From Winogradskyella helgolandensis (GTDB taxonomy: Bacteria; Bacteroidota; Bacteroidia; Flavobacteriales; Flavobacteriaceae), in contig NZ_JABFHO010000001.1 of NCBI RefSeq assembly GCF_013404085.1, positions 2,243,001 to 2,307,000 on the forward strand: 64,000 nt of DNA, given 5' to 3'. The notes below the pieces were generated by a model, which was not told the origin of the DNA, ran no database searches, and saw only the letters and a list, made by a program, of their open reading frames with translations. This document shows, piece after piece, positions 51,141-60,168 of this stretch. A program made the translations under genes and the position numbers. Numbering within the stretch: position 1 is the first letter of the stretch; each line of letters begins with the position of its first letter.

Positions 51141-52191
51141 ACCACTACGTATTTTATTTACTATTCCAAATTTTAAGACAGCAGGTAGTCAATATGTGTT
51201 ATTAGCATTAATCGCAAGATTAAATAAGCATAAATTTAGTGTTACAGTAGGAGTTGAGAATCATTGGAATGATGCAAAAAAAGTAATTCCTGTGAGTGAT
51301 TTGGTACAACTACCAAAGCCTTTTAAAGTTTCTAAAATAAGTTTTCTTAAACAATATGTTCAGGTTCTTAAAAATAATCAAATAGATTTAGTACATTCTT
51401 GGGATTACAAATCAAATTATTTAGAGCCCTTAGCTTGTAGATTAGTAGGTGTAAAATATTTATACACAAAAAAAAATAATTCATGGTCTCGTTCTTGGCG
51501 GCTAAAAAGTTTATTCTCACATTTTATAGCGTATGATCAACCAGAAATGAAAACACGATTTTTTTCAAATAAATATTTTGGGAATAAAATTAAACTGATT
51601 CCCCATGGTGTAGATTTGCTAAAGTTTTTTCCATTAGATAAAATTTCACATTCAACATTTAATATGTGTTATGTGGGTACTATAAATGAAAATAAAAATC
51701 AGTTGTTTGTATTAAAGGCCATGTTGAATCTTCCTGAAAATATTCATCTAAACGTGTTTGGTAAGGCTGATGGAAATTATAAAAAAGAGTTAGATTTATT
51801 TATTGAGAATAACAATTTAAAAGATCGAGTGCATTTTTATGGTTATATTTCTCAAAGTCAATTGCCTGAAATTTTTAGAAGTCAAGATGTATTAATATTG
51901 TCTTCATTGGAAGAAGGTTTTCCAGTTTGTTTGTTAGAAGCTATGGCTTGTGGAATACCAGTATTGAGCTCAGATTCTGGTGGAGGTACAAAGTTTATGT
52001 TAAAAGGTATCGAGAAGGATTGTTTGTTCTCAATTTATGAAACCAATGATTTTAAAAATAAGATTTTGAACGTAATGCTCCAACAAGATTTATATCTATC
52101 ATTGCAAAAAAATGGTTTGGATTTAGTGCGCAAAAAATTCTCTATAGAGCAAGAGGTTCGTAGTTATGTAAAATTATATAATAATCTTTAA
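51133..52191 (+). CDS. GT4 glycosyltransferase
   Basis: This 352-residue GT-B enzyme starts at ATG 51133 (or the ATG one codon before), overlapping the end of the amidotransferase gene by 8 nt; the longer frame from 51094 lies fully inside that gene and is rejected. RILFTIPNFKTAGSQYVLLA opens the N-terminal domain. LIPHGVDLLKFFPLDKI, FNMCYVGTINENKNQLFVLK, ILSSLEEGFPVCLLEAMACG and SSDSGGGTKFML are the donor-side motifs. It is followed by a sulfotransferase gene 12 nt away. Confidence 0.92.
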   Translation: MNRPLRILFTIPNFKTAGSQYVLLALIARLNKHKFSVTVGVENHWNDAKKVIPVSDLVQLPKPFKVSKISFLKQYVQVLKNNQIDLVHSWDYKSNYLEPLACRLVGVKYLYTKKNNSWSRSWRLKSLFSHFIAYDQPEMKTRFFSNKYFGNKIKLIPHGVDLLKFFPLDKISHSTFNMCYVGTINENKNQLFVLKAMLNLPENIHLNVFGKADGNYKKELDLFIENNNLKDRVHFYGYISQSQLPEIFRSQDVLILSSLEEGFPVCLLEAMACGIPVLSSDSGGGTKFMLKGIEKDCLFSIYETNDFKNKILNVMLQQDLYLSLQKNGLDLVRKKFSIEQEVRSYVKLYNNL

Positions 52192-52203
52192 AAAGAGTAC
52201 TGA

Positions 52204-53091
52204 ATGTTTTTGGATTATCAAGGTTATAATAAGCATGTCTTAATAGTTGGGTCTGCACGTAGCGGAACCAGTTGGCTAAGTGAAATTATAGCCCAGCAGA
52301 GCCGTTACCGGATGTTGTTTGAACCAGAACATGAATTTAGAACACCTAAGGGTCACTTAATTTGTGATCAATGGATAACTGCAAATCACAATACAGATAA
52401 ACAGAATACATATTTAAAAGCTATTTTTAGCAATCGCGTAGATTGTGATTGGATTGGTCAAATTTCTAATCGTAAATATAAACGACATTTATGGCCTTTT
52501 CTTCCTAAAATGTATATTATAAAAATGGTGAGAGGGAATTTATTAGCAAGTTATGTGAATAACAAATATAATATCCCAACCCTCCATATTATTCGAAATC
52601 CCTATGAAGTGATTCATAGTCAGAAACGCGTTAACTTTCCTTGGTTATTTGATTTATCTCATTTTGTTAATCAACCAAGATTGGTTGCTTTAATTAAGGA
52701 ACATTTTGATTTTGACATTACGAACTATCAACAATTAAATGATACCCAGCGTTTGGCATTGCGATGGTGCATTGAAAATGTAATCCCATTAGAGGTACTA
52801 AAGTTTTCTAAAGGTAAATTTGAAGTCGTAAGACATGAAGAGTTAGTAAAAAATATAAATTTGTTTTATGACTTATGTGAACGGTATGGTTTAGAACCTC
52901 TATCTGATATCGAAACCCGTTATACAAAGCCATCAAGTAAAATGCATCCTAGAAGTCAATTGTTAAGTAAAACAAATTTAATAAACCCTTTGTTAGATGA
53001 AATAGATATGAAGCATATAAATACTATTTTATTGATATTTAAAACAACATTATACCCCATTGATGATGTTTATAGGCGTGGAAAAAAATGA
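52204..53091 (+). CDS. Sulfotransferase-family protein 3
   Basis: This 295-residue protein has VLIVGSARSGTSWLSEIIAQ (about 12-31) as the PAPS-binding loop with the RSGTS spelling of carbohydrate sulfotransferases, and LHIIRNPYEVIHSQKRVNFP as the 3'-phosphate motif. A conserved RLALRWCIENVIPLEVLKF region and a late YEVVRHEEL-like stretch (FEVVRHEELVKN) complete the fold. It is probably soluble, and transfer of sulfate to the polymer or a lipid-linked unit is inferred. It overlaps the next gene by 4 nt. Confidence 0.88.
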   Translation: MFLDYQGYNKHVLIVGSARSGTSWLSEIIAQQSRYRMLFEPEHEFRTPKGHLICDQWITANHNTDKQNTYLKAIFSNRVDCDWIGQISNRKYKRHLWPFLPKMYIIKMVRGNLLASYVNNKYNIPTLHIIRNPYEVIHSQKRVNFPWLFDLSHFVNQPRLVALIKEHFDFDITNYQQLNDTQRLALRWCIENVIPLEVLKFSKGKFEVVRHEELVKNINLFYDLCERYGLEPLSDIETRYTKPSSKMHPRSQLLSKTNLINPLLDEIDMKHINTILLIFKTTLYPIDDVYRRGKK

Positions 53092-54266
53092 GTATGCATA
53101 TTGCCCTCATATTATCTCAACCACCAGGCTATTCTGAGACCTTTTTTAAATCAAAAATTAAAGGCTTGCAAGACGCAGGATATCTGGTAAGTTTATTTGT
53201 TCAAAAAGATGACCCTACATTTAACGCTTGTAGGGTATTTAAGTTGCCCAAAGTTTATAAGCATCCTATAGTTCAAGCCCTTGCTTATTTATGGATAATT
53301 CTAAGCTTAGTACCCTATGTGAAGCGCGTGATACGTTTTATAAAATTAGAACACGGGAGCAAACGCAAAAAAACACAAATATTTAAGAATATATATACCA
53401 ATGCAAGTTTGTTAAAATCTAATGTTGATTGGCTGCATTTTGGTTTTGCGACTTTAGCGTTACAACATGAACATGTTGCTAAAGCCATTGAAGCTAAAAT
53501 GGCGGTGAGTTTAAGAGGATTTGATATTGCTATTTATCCACTTAAGCACCCTTTTTGCTATGAACGATTATGGCTGCAAGTGGATAAAGTACATACTATT
53601 TCAAATGATTTATTGGACTGTGCTTATAATGATGGACTTTCTAAATCGACGAATGTAGAAAAAATAACACCTGCCATTTCCACTGTATTATTTGATTCAA
53701 GTGCTATTACTAAGAATTTTAGTATAACGTCCACAAAAATAATAACAGTAGGAAGATTGCACTGGAAGAAAGGTATCATTGATATGTTAGAAGCATTATT
53801 TATTTTAAAAAAGAAGCATATAGATTTTGAATATCAAATTATAGGTGATGGAGAGCAAAAAGAAGAAATTTTGTTTGCCATTCATCAATTAAGGTTAGAA
53901 AAAGAAGTATCCTTGTTGGGAGTAAAAACTCCAAAAGAGGTTAAGGAATTAATGGATGCGTCTAATATCTATTTGCAATATAGTCAATCTGAAGGTTTTT
54001 GTAATGCGGTATTAGAAGCCCAGGCTATGGGGCTATTATGTATAGTGTCAGATGCAGAAGGCTTGTCAGAAAATATCATTGATAGTAAAACGGGTTGGGT
54101 GGTGCCAAAGCGACAGCCCAAACTATTAGCAAAAACTCTAGAATCTGTAATAGCGCAAGATGATGTTATTAAAAGTCAATTCTCCGAACGGGCCAAAGCA
54201 CGTGTTCAACACCAATTTACATTGCAACAACAGCAAGCTAAGTTTGTGGAGTTCTATAAAGACTAA
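53088..54266 (+). CDS. GT4 glycosyltransferase
   Basis: This 392-residue protein opens ALILSQPPGYSETFFKSKIK, the same subgroup style as 39204-40439. VDWLHFGFATLALQHEHVAK and AVSLRGFDIAIYPLKHPF lie in the N-terminal domain. IITVGRLHWKKGIIDMLEAL, IIGDGEQKEEILF, SQSEGFCNAVLEAQAMGLLC and SDAEGLSENII make the C-terminal domain with the EX7E motif. It starts inside the end of the sulfotransferase gene and is followed by a 50-bp gap and the MBOAT gene. Confidence 0.92.
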   Translation: MSMHIALILSQPPGYSETFFKSKIKGLQDAGYLVSLFVQKDDPTFNACRVFKLPKVYKHPIVQALAYLWIILSLVPYVKRVIRFIKLEHGSKRKKTQIFKNIYTNASLLKSNVDWLHFGFATLALQHEHVAKAIEAKMAVSLRGFDIAIYPLKHPFCYERLWLQVDKVHTISNDLLDCAYNDGLSKSTNVEKITPAISTVLFDSSAITKNFSITSTKIITVGRLHWKKGIIDMLEALFILKKKHIDFEYQIIGDGEQKEEILFAIHQLRLEKEVSLLGVKTPKEVKELMDASNIYLQYSQSEGFCNAVLEAQAMGLLCIVSDAEGLSENIIDSKTGWVVPKRQPKLLAKTLESVIAQDDVIKSQFSERAKARVQHQFTLQQQQAKFVEFYKD

Positions 54267-54316
54267 ATATTAATACTAAAACGTGAATTAATGATTTTAC
54301 AATATAATAGTTTAGC

Positions 54317-55750
54317 ATGATTTTTAACTCATTAGATTTTGCAATCTTTTTACCTATCGTCTTTTTTTTATATTGGTTTGTTTTTAATAAAACCGTTGCT
54401 AGACAAAATGTTTTGGTTGTCGTTGCTAGTTATGTATTTTATGGCTGGTGGGATTATCGGTTTTTAGCACTCATATTATTTAGTACGATAATAGATTTTG
54501 GTATCGGGCAACTGCTATTGAAGACAGAAATCCCTAAAAATAGAAAATTACTATTATGGACAAGTATTTCTGTTAATTTGGGACTGCTAGGCTTTTTTAA
54601 ATATTATAATTTTTTTGCTAATAGCTTTGTAGACGCCTTTTCTTTTTTCGGTCATAGTATTCAACCTAATACTTTAGATATTATTCTACCTGTAGGTATT
54701 AGTTTTTATACCTTTCAAACGCTAAGTTATACCATCGATGTTTACCGAAAAAAATTAGAACCCACATCAAGTTTCATTGAGTTTTCTGCATTTGTAAGCT
54801 TCTTTCCTCAATTGGTAGCAGGTCCTATAGAGCGTGCCACTAATTTATTACCGCAATTTAAACATAAGCGACATTTTAAGTACTCTGAAGCCATGGATGG
54901 TGTGTATCTTATTATATGGGGATTGTTTAAAAAAGTAGTCATTGCAGATAATTGTGCTCAGTTTGCAAACGATATTTTTCAGCATTCAGGTAGTTATTCT
55001 TCCTCAACGTTACTTTTAGGAGCCTTTTATTTTGCTTTTCAAATTTATGGTGATTTTTCAGGCTATTCCGATATCGCTATAGGAACTTCTAAACTGTTTG
55101 GTTTTAATTTGATGCAGAATTTTGCTGTACCCTACTTTTCAAGAGATATGGCCGAATTTTGGAGACGTTGGCATATTTCATTATCCACGTGGTTTCGAGA
55201 TTATTTATATATACCATTAGGTGGTTCTAGAGGTTCTAAATGGCAACAAATACGAAATGTTTTTATAATTTTTATCGTAAGTGGATTTTGGCATGGAGCC
55301 AATTGGACCTTTATTGTTTGGGGGTTTCTAAATGCCTTTTATTTTATACCTTTATTATTACTGAATAGAAACAGAATACATACGAATGTCATCGCAGAGC
55401 ATAGCATTTTACCATCCGTAAAAGAAATCGGACAAGTTGTAGTGACTTTTATGTTAACACTATTGGCTTGGATATTTTTTAGGGCTAATACTATATCTGA
55501 TGCCTTTTTATATATTGAAAGACTATTTCAGTTTTCATTTAAAATGGACCGTCTAACTTTAGAGCGTTTTTCTTATGAAATGATTCCATTAGTTGTCCTT
55601 TTAGTTGGTATAGAATGGTTTTCTAGAAGAAAGCAACATCCCTTAGAGACAATTAAAAAACCTATGGTTTGGAGTCTAATTTTAATATTTTTAATTTTTG
55701 TTTTTGGTAGTTTTTCAAGTGTACAAGAATTTATTTATTTTCAGTTTTAG
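54317..55750 (+). CDS. MBOAT O-acyltransferase (AlgI/DltB family), paralogue
   Basis: This 477-residue polytopic membrane protein has FWRRWHISLSTWFRDYLYIP (His286) and SGFWHGANWTF (His326, predicted catalytic). It aligns with the protein at 11015-12460 without a gap through residue 330, including GDFSGYSDIAIG and FPQLVAGPIERATNLLPQF. Differences concentrate in the C-terminal 120 residues. The SGNH-type gene starts 2 nt after its stop, the same spacing as in the first pair, so the whole two-gene unit was duplicated or acquired twice. Location in the locus points to O-acylation of its polysaccharide. Confidence 0.93.
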   Translation: MIFNSLDFAIFLPIVFFLYWFVFNKTVARQNVLVVVASYVFYGWWDYRFLALILFSTIIDFGIGQLLLKTEIPKNRKLLLWTSISVNLGLLGFFKYYNFFANSFVDAFSFFGHSIQPNTLDIILPVGISFYTFQTLSYTIDVYRKKLEPTSSFIEFSAFVSFFPQLVAGPIERATNLLPQFKHKRHFKYSEAMDGVYLIIWGLFKKVVIADNCAQFANDIFQHSGSYSSSTLLLGAFYFAFQIYGDFSGYSDIAIGTSKLFGFNLMQNFAVPYFSRDMAEFWRRWHISLSTWFRDYLYIPLGGSRGSKWQQIRNVFIIFIVSGFWHGANWTFIVWGFLNAFYFIPLLLLNRNRIHTNVIAEHSILPSVKEIGQVVVTFMLTLLAWIFFRANTISDAFLYIERLFQFSFKMDRLTLERFSYEMIPLVVLLVGIEWFSRRKQHPLETIKKPMVWSLILIFLIFVFGSFSSVQEFIYFQF

Positions 55751-55752
55751 GT

Positions 55753-56628
55753 ATGATACAGTTTTTTAAGAGAATAGCAATCCTTTTAAGTATAGTAGTA
55801 TTAACTTTATTTCTGTTAGATAGTTTATATACCTATATTTATGTGCATCCCCACTATGCAAGATCTAAAGTATCATGGTTAAAAACATTAGATACAGATA
55901 GTAAATATGATTACGCAGTGTTCGGGTCATCTCGAGTGCATTTTAATTTTAACCCGATGTTAGTGGAAGAGAAAACAGGGTATAAAGGAATTAATTTAGG
56001 TTTTCCTAATAGTAAAAGTTTTGAAATTAAATTGATGGTTAAACTTTTTTTAGAAAAACATCAAGTAAATACAATTTTTATTCAGGTTGATGACCATTAT
56101 AGTATAGATGGTTTTGATCCTATCGCGATAGTTCCTTTTCTACCATATATTAGAGACCATGAGTTGTTTAAGGATATTCGTTCTGTAAATACCGAAGCAT
56201 CATTTCTATATTATTTACCGTTTTATCGGTATATGAAATATGATGCCAAATTAGGATTTAGAGAGATAATGATGAGTTTTTATAAAAATAATAAATATGA
56301 TAATCGTTTAGGGTATCCTTTAGGTAAAGAAAAGCAGATGAGAGAAAGGGAAACTAAATATAAATTTCTGCTTGAAGACAAATCTAACCCTCATATTGAA
56401 GAAGTGATAAAAATTTGTGAAGAAAAAAATATTGAAATTTATTTCTACACCTCTCCTATATATAAAGCGGAAGGGAATTTTGATGTTTTTCATAAAAACT
56501 TACCCAACTATCATAATTTTTCTAATATTTTTGTAAATGCTAAGTTGTTTAGAGATCCATATCATTTGAATATAGAAGGAACTTCCGTTTTTACAGAAGA
56601 ATTTATAGAAACTTATTTTAAGCCGTGA
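55753..56628 (+). CDS. SGNH-type partner of the second MBOAT
   Basis: This 291-residue protein has an N-terminal membrane anchor (RIAILLSIVVLTLFLLDSLY, about 6-25). YAVFGSSRVHFNFNPMLVEE carries the nucleophile block (Ser in GSS), and LFRDPYHLNIEGTSVFTEEF the D-x-x-H pair near the end. The layout equals that of 10068-11012, but identity looks much lower than between the two MBOATs, consistent with different acceptors. The stop overlaps the next start. Confidence 0.82.
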   Translation: MIQFFKRIAILLSIVVLTLFLLDSLYTYIYVHPHYARSKVSWLKTLDTDSKYDYAVFGSSRVHFNFNPMLVEEKTGYKGINLGFPNSKSFEIKLMVKLFLEKHQVNTIFIQVDDHYSIDGFDPIAIVPFLPYIRDHELFKDIRSVNTEASFLYYLPFYRYMKYDAKLGFREIMMSFYKNNKYDNRLGYPLGKEKQMRERETKYKFLLEDKSNPHIEEVIKICEEKNIEIYFYTSPIYKAEGNFDVFHKNLPNYHNFSNIFVNAKLFRDPYHLNIEGTSVFTEEFIETYFKP

Positions 56629-57683
56629 CTTCAGATAAAATGAAACTATTCTATTCTAAACAGCATTACAATAAATCATTTCGAGGCCAAACCTTTCCTT
56701 TATTAAAACCTTTTATAAAAAAGGATGGTTTTACTGATCAAGAACGTATGGATATGTATGGTGTTTCCGGGCAAGATGTAATATTTGTAGACGTTATAGA
56801 AGAATCAGATGTTGCCATATTAGCGATGTCCTGGAATTATTATGTGAAGACCAACCAGCAATCCAAAGCCTTTCAATTTTTTAAGAAAACCCAAGATTTA
56901 CAAATACCAACTTGGGTCGTGTTATTAGATGATGTCGGTTTAGATTTTCCTGATTTTCCGCATGTGAAATTATTTAGGCAAAGTGGATATAGGACTAAAG
57001 CACCGCAATGGCATGTTGGTCTACCTGTTTTTATATCAGATCCTTTAAAAGAACATTACAATGCCAATACTATATTTGAGCGCTGTTATTCTAAGCACCC
57101 AACGATAGGGTTTTGTGGGTATGCCACGTTAAATATTGCTTTAGCACTGAAGACTAAACTTAAAATTGGCTTAAAAAATTTGGGTTATTATCTAAAATTA
57201 CATTCGCAAGAGCCTGAAATGTTATTAGCGGCTGCTCAATGGCGGTATAAGATTTTAAAACGCTTAGAAGCTTATTCAAATATTAGGACAAATTTTATAT
57301 ATCGAAAAAAATATCGAGCAGGAACACAGAATGCCGAGCAACGCGCTGCATCGACGCAAGAATTTTTTGATAATATAAAAGATTCTGATTATGTGGTATG
57401 TGTACGTGGAGCTGGCAATTTTTCTGTACGTTTGTACGAAACTTTAGCAATGGGACGTATTCCTGTTTTTGTGAATACAGATTGTATATTACCTATTAAT
57501 GATGTGATTAATTGGAAGGATCATGTGGTTTGGGTGGAAGCGAATGAAATTCCTGTAATTGGCAATATTGTCTTTGAATTTCATAAAAAAATGAATCAAG
57601 AAACATTTATATCTTTACAACATCGTAACAGAGTTTTATGGGAAAAAATGTTAACAATAAAGTTTTTTAAAAATTACGTGTAA
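56625..57683 (+). CDS. Exostosin-like (GT47-type) glycosyltransferase
   Basis: This 352-residue protein starts at a GTG overlapping the preceding stop, or at the ATG at 56640 (MKLFYSKQHYNKSF). The middle has PTIGFCGYATLNIALALKTK, and the C-terminal part DNIKDSDYVVCVRGAGNFSV followed by RLYETLAMGRIPVFVNTDCI, the exostosin signature in which the donor phosphate site is followed by a Leu-rich E-(A/T)-x-x-x-GxIPV word. Exostosins build uronic-acid-containing chains in animals and plants; bacterial members occur in capsule loci. The reaction is not known here. Confidence 0.8.
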   Translation: MTSDKMKLFYSKQHYNKSFRGQTFPLLKPFIKKDGFTDQERMDMYGVSGQDVIFVDVIEESDVAILAMSWNYYVKTNQQSKAFQFFKKTQDLQIPTWVVLLDDVGLDFPDFPHVKLFRQSGYRTKAPQWHVGLPVFISDPLKEHYNANTIFERCYSKHPTIGFCGYATLNIALALKTKLKIGLKNLGYYLKLHSQEPEMLLAAAQWRYKILKRLEAYSNIRTNFIYRKKYRAGTQNAEQRAASTQEFFDNIKDSDYVVCVRGAGNFSVRLYETLAMGRIPVFVNTDCILPINDVINWKDHVVWVEANEIPVIGNIVFEFHKKMNQETFISLQHRNRVLWEKMLTIKFFKNYV

Positions 57684-58288
57684 TGAAAAACAAAGTGTTT
57701 GTAATTGGTTTTCAAAAAACGGGAACTACTACTTTAGAAACTGTCTTGATTGATTTAGGATATCGTGTATATGGTGGAGATAAGCAAATTATAAAGATTG
57801 ATAGTGAAGAGGATCGAACTACGTATATAAAGTCGATCATGGAAAATTTCGATGTGGTCCAAGATATGCCATGGCCCATATATTTTAAAGAGCTTTATAA
57901 CTTATATCCTAATGCCAAATTTATATTAACTTATCGAGATCCAGAAGATTGGATACGAAGTATGGTTAAATATTTTGGAAACACTAAAAGTGTTATCAGG
58001 AAAAAAATTTATGGTGAGGATCAATTAGAAGGTAATGAAGCTTTATTTTTAGAAACTTATAATAGGCATAATGATGCTGTGCTTTCTTTTTTTCAAGACA
58101 AAGAAAATTTTTTACTTATGGATATTAAAAAGGATTTTAATTATAAAACACTGTATCCATTTTTAGAGATTTCTCCTATTCCAAATAAACCCTTCCCCAA
58201 AAGTAGATCTAATAAACAGGCTTTGTCTAATTTTAGGATTTATCGTAATATACGTTCTTTATATCATAATATTCGAAGAGGCCATTAA
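57683..58288 (+). CDS. Sulfotransferase-family protein 4 (P-loop, short type)
   Basis: This 201-residue protein has VFVIGFQKTGTTTLETVLID (about 5-24) as the nucleotide loop, VVQDMPWPIYFKELYNLYP, and FILTYRDPEDWIRSMVKYFG as the second motif. It is the same short family as 33815-34462. The C-terminus is basic and Arg/Asn-rich (NFRIYRNIRSLYHNIRRGH). It shares one base with each neighbouring gene, so three modifying or transferring enzymes (56625, 57683, 58288) are made as one block. Confidence 0.78.
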   Translation: MKNKVFVIGFQKTGTTTLETVLIDLGYRVYGGDKQIIKIDSEEDRTTYIKSIMENFDVVQDMPWPIYFKELYNLYPNAKFILTYRDPEDWIRSMVKYFGNTKSVIRKKIYGEDQLEGNEALFLETYNRHNDAVLSFFQDKENFLLMDIKKDFNYKTLYPFLEISPIPNKPFPKSRSNKQALSNFRIYRNIRSLYHNIRRGH

Positions 58289-59085
58289 TGATGCAAGATT
58301 TATCAAAAAAAATATCGTATCTTAATTTAAGAAAGAAATTATGGAAGAGTAAACCATATCATTTTTATATAAAAATGTACGATCAATTTTTATTAGCTTT
58401 TTTGAATCGTAATAAATCAGGTATACGCTTAATTTTTATTAATGGGATGAGACGTTCAGGAAATCACTACTTGATAAAAACGTTAATGGAATCTGCGAAT
58501 GCTACAGTATTGTTTTATAACAATCTAAAACCACATAGTGATATTCCAACTGTGATTGGTGGAACAGAAACCAAAATAAAAACAAAGAAAAAAATATTAG
58601 TTATTTTAGGCTATGAAGATTTGTCAATAGCCGATTTTAATTCTTCGTGTAATTTAATGCTAGATCATAGTTTTAAAGATATTAATTATACAAAACTTAT
58701 AATCTGCAGAGATGTAAGGAATGTAATGGCTAGTAGGTTAAATCATGCTCATATGTCGTATGATTTAAATACAAAACATGATATACAGATTTATACCAAA
58801 AATTTATGGTTAAATCACCATAATACTCTTCTTGATGATATTTATAGAATAAGGTACGGGTACCTTCAAGAAGATTTAAAAAATATAAATTTAAAACCTT
58901 TTTATATCAATGAGCTACAGAGAAATAATAAAGTTTCTAATAGATATGGTGGAGGAAGTAGTTTTACATCAAACGATTTTACTGAGAGATTTAAGAAATT
59001 TAAAGGTCGTGAAGATTATGAATATTTAATTAAAGATTTACAAGTTTTGGACGCTGAAATTCATAAGACAAATTGGGAAGATTAA
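58288..59085 (+). CDS. Sulfotransferase-like P-loop protein 5
   Basis: This 265-residue protein has IRLIFINGMRRSGNHYLIKT (about 47-66), a P-loop of the GxRRSGNH type, and LIICRDVRNVMASRLNHAHM, matching the RD/RN.....S pattern of the 3'-phosphate motif. This spelling is less usual than in the other four, so sulfotransferase activity is likely rather than certain. The first 40 residues are basic. It is followed by a 21-bp gap and a GT4 gene. Confidence 0.68.
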   Translation: MMQDLSKKISYLNLRKKLWKSKPYHFYIKMYDQFLLAFLNRNKSGIRLIFINGMRRSGNHYLIKTLMESANATVLFYNNLKPHSDIPTVIGGTETKIKTKKKILVILGYEDLSIADFNSSCNLMLDHSFKDINYTKLIICRDVRNVMASRLNHAHMSYDLNTKHDIQIYTKNLWLNHHNTLLDDIYRIRYGYLQEDLKNINLKPFYINELQRNNKVSNRYGGGSSFTSNDFTERFKKFKGREDYEYLIKDLQVLDAEIHKTNWED

Positions 59086-59106
59086 TTTTTGTAAAATAAA
59101 AGATAA

Positions 59107-60168
59107 TTGAAAATACTAATATTATATACTTTTAATAAAAGTTTTTTATCCCGTTTTTATGAAGAATTAGCTGTTAGTTTAGTTTCCTTTGGCTATGATG
59201 TTACGGTGTTTTCTTTAAAAGGACAAGATAATGCGTTTCTGAGGGATAATGTCCATTATGTAATTAAGTCTAAAGGGAATCTTTTAAAATGTTACCATGA
59301 GATTTATTACAACATAAAACAGACTAAACCCGATGTTATTATTTCAAATTTCAGTTATGTCAATCCAGCATTGCTTTTTGGTAAATTGTTTAGAGTAAAA
59401 CAGAATATAGCATGGATACATACACTTACCGAGCAAATCAATCCAAGTAAAAAACAAAAATTTATAAAACGACACTTTTTAAAACTAGCCAATTTGGTTA
59501 TTGTTAATTCTGAATATTTAAAACAAGATTTGGTGGCTCATTTTAAAGTACCTCCTACGAAATTAAAAGCTATTCCTTTCTGGGCCACATTAGATGCTTT
59601 TAAAAAGGAGTCTTTAGGACAAACAAGTCAAAATTCACATTTTAAAATAGGGTGTCCTGGCCGTTTGGTTCCAGATAAGAATCAGGATTTAATTATCTCT
59701 GCATTATCTAAATTAGATAGTAATAAAAATGTAACTCTATATTTAGCAGGCGAAGGCCCTAATAAGCAATATCTCAAAAAGCGTATTAATATGCATAAAT
59801 TAGAGAAACAGATTGTGTTATTGGGAGGCTTATCTAGCGATGAAATGATTGGGTTTTATAACGATATGGATGTTATTGTTCTCCCTAGTTCGCATGAAGC
59901 TTTTGGACTGGTATTTATAGAAGCAATATCTCAAGGCGTTCCTGTTTTAGTGTCTTCTGCATTTGGTGCTTTAACATTTATAGATCCTAATTATGTTGGT
60001 TTATCAGATATTGTTTTTGATCCTAAGGATAGTACATCTTTAAAATCGAAATTAGAAAATATTATAAATGGGAAAGGGAGACCTAATCAATATTATATTG
60101 ATTTGTATAACAATCATTTTAGTAAAGACAATATAGTGCATCAATTTAAAGACCTATTAATTTTGTAA
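59107..60168 (+). CDS. GT4 glycosyltransferase
   Basis: This 353-residue GT-B enzyme starts at a TTG (KILILYTFNKSFLSRFYEEL). PDVIISNFSYVNPALLFGK and NIAWIHTLTEQINPSKKQKF lie in the N-terminal domain. IGCPGRLVPDKNQDLIISAL, LAGEGPNKQYL, LPSSHEAFGLVFIEAISQGV and VSSAFGALTFI form the donor-side motifs with the EX7E region. It overlaps the next gene by one base. Confidence 0.9.
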   Translation: MKILILYTFNKSFLSRFYEELAVSLVSFGYDVTVFSLKGQDNAFLRDNVHYVIKSKGNLLKCYHEIYYNIKQTKPDVIISNFSYVNPALLFGKLFRVKQNIAWIHTLTEQINPSKKQKFIKRHFLKLANLVIVNSEYLKQDLVAHFKVPPTKLKAIPFWATLDAFKKESLGQTSQNSHFKIGCPGRLVPDKNQDLIISALSKLDSNKNVTLYLAGEGPNKQYLKKRINMHKLEKQIVLLGGLSSDEMIGFYNDMDVIVLPSSHEAFGLVFIEAISQGVPVLVSSAFGALTFIDPNYVGLSDIVFDPKDSTSLKSKLENIINGKGRPNQYYIDLYNNHFSKDNIVHQFKDLLIL

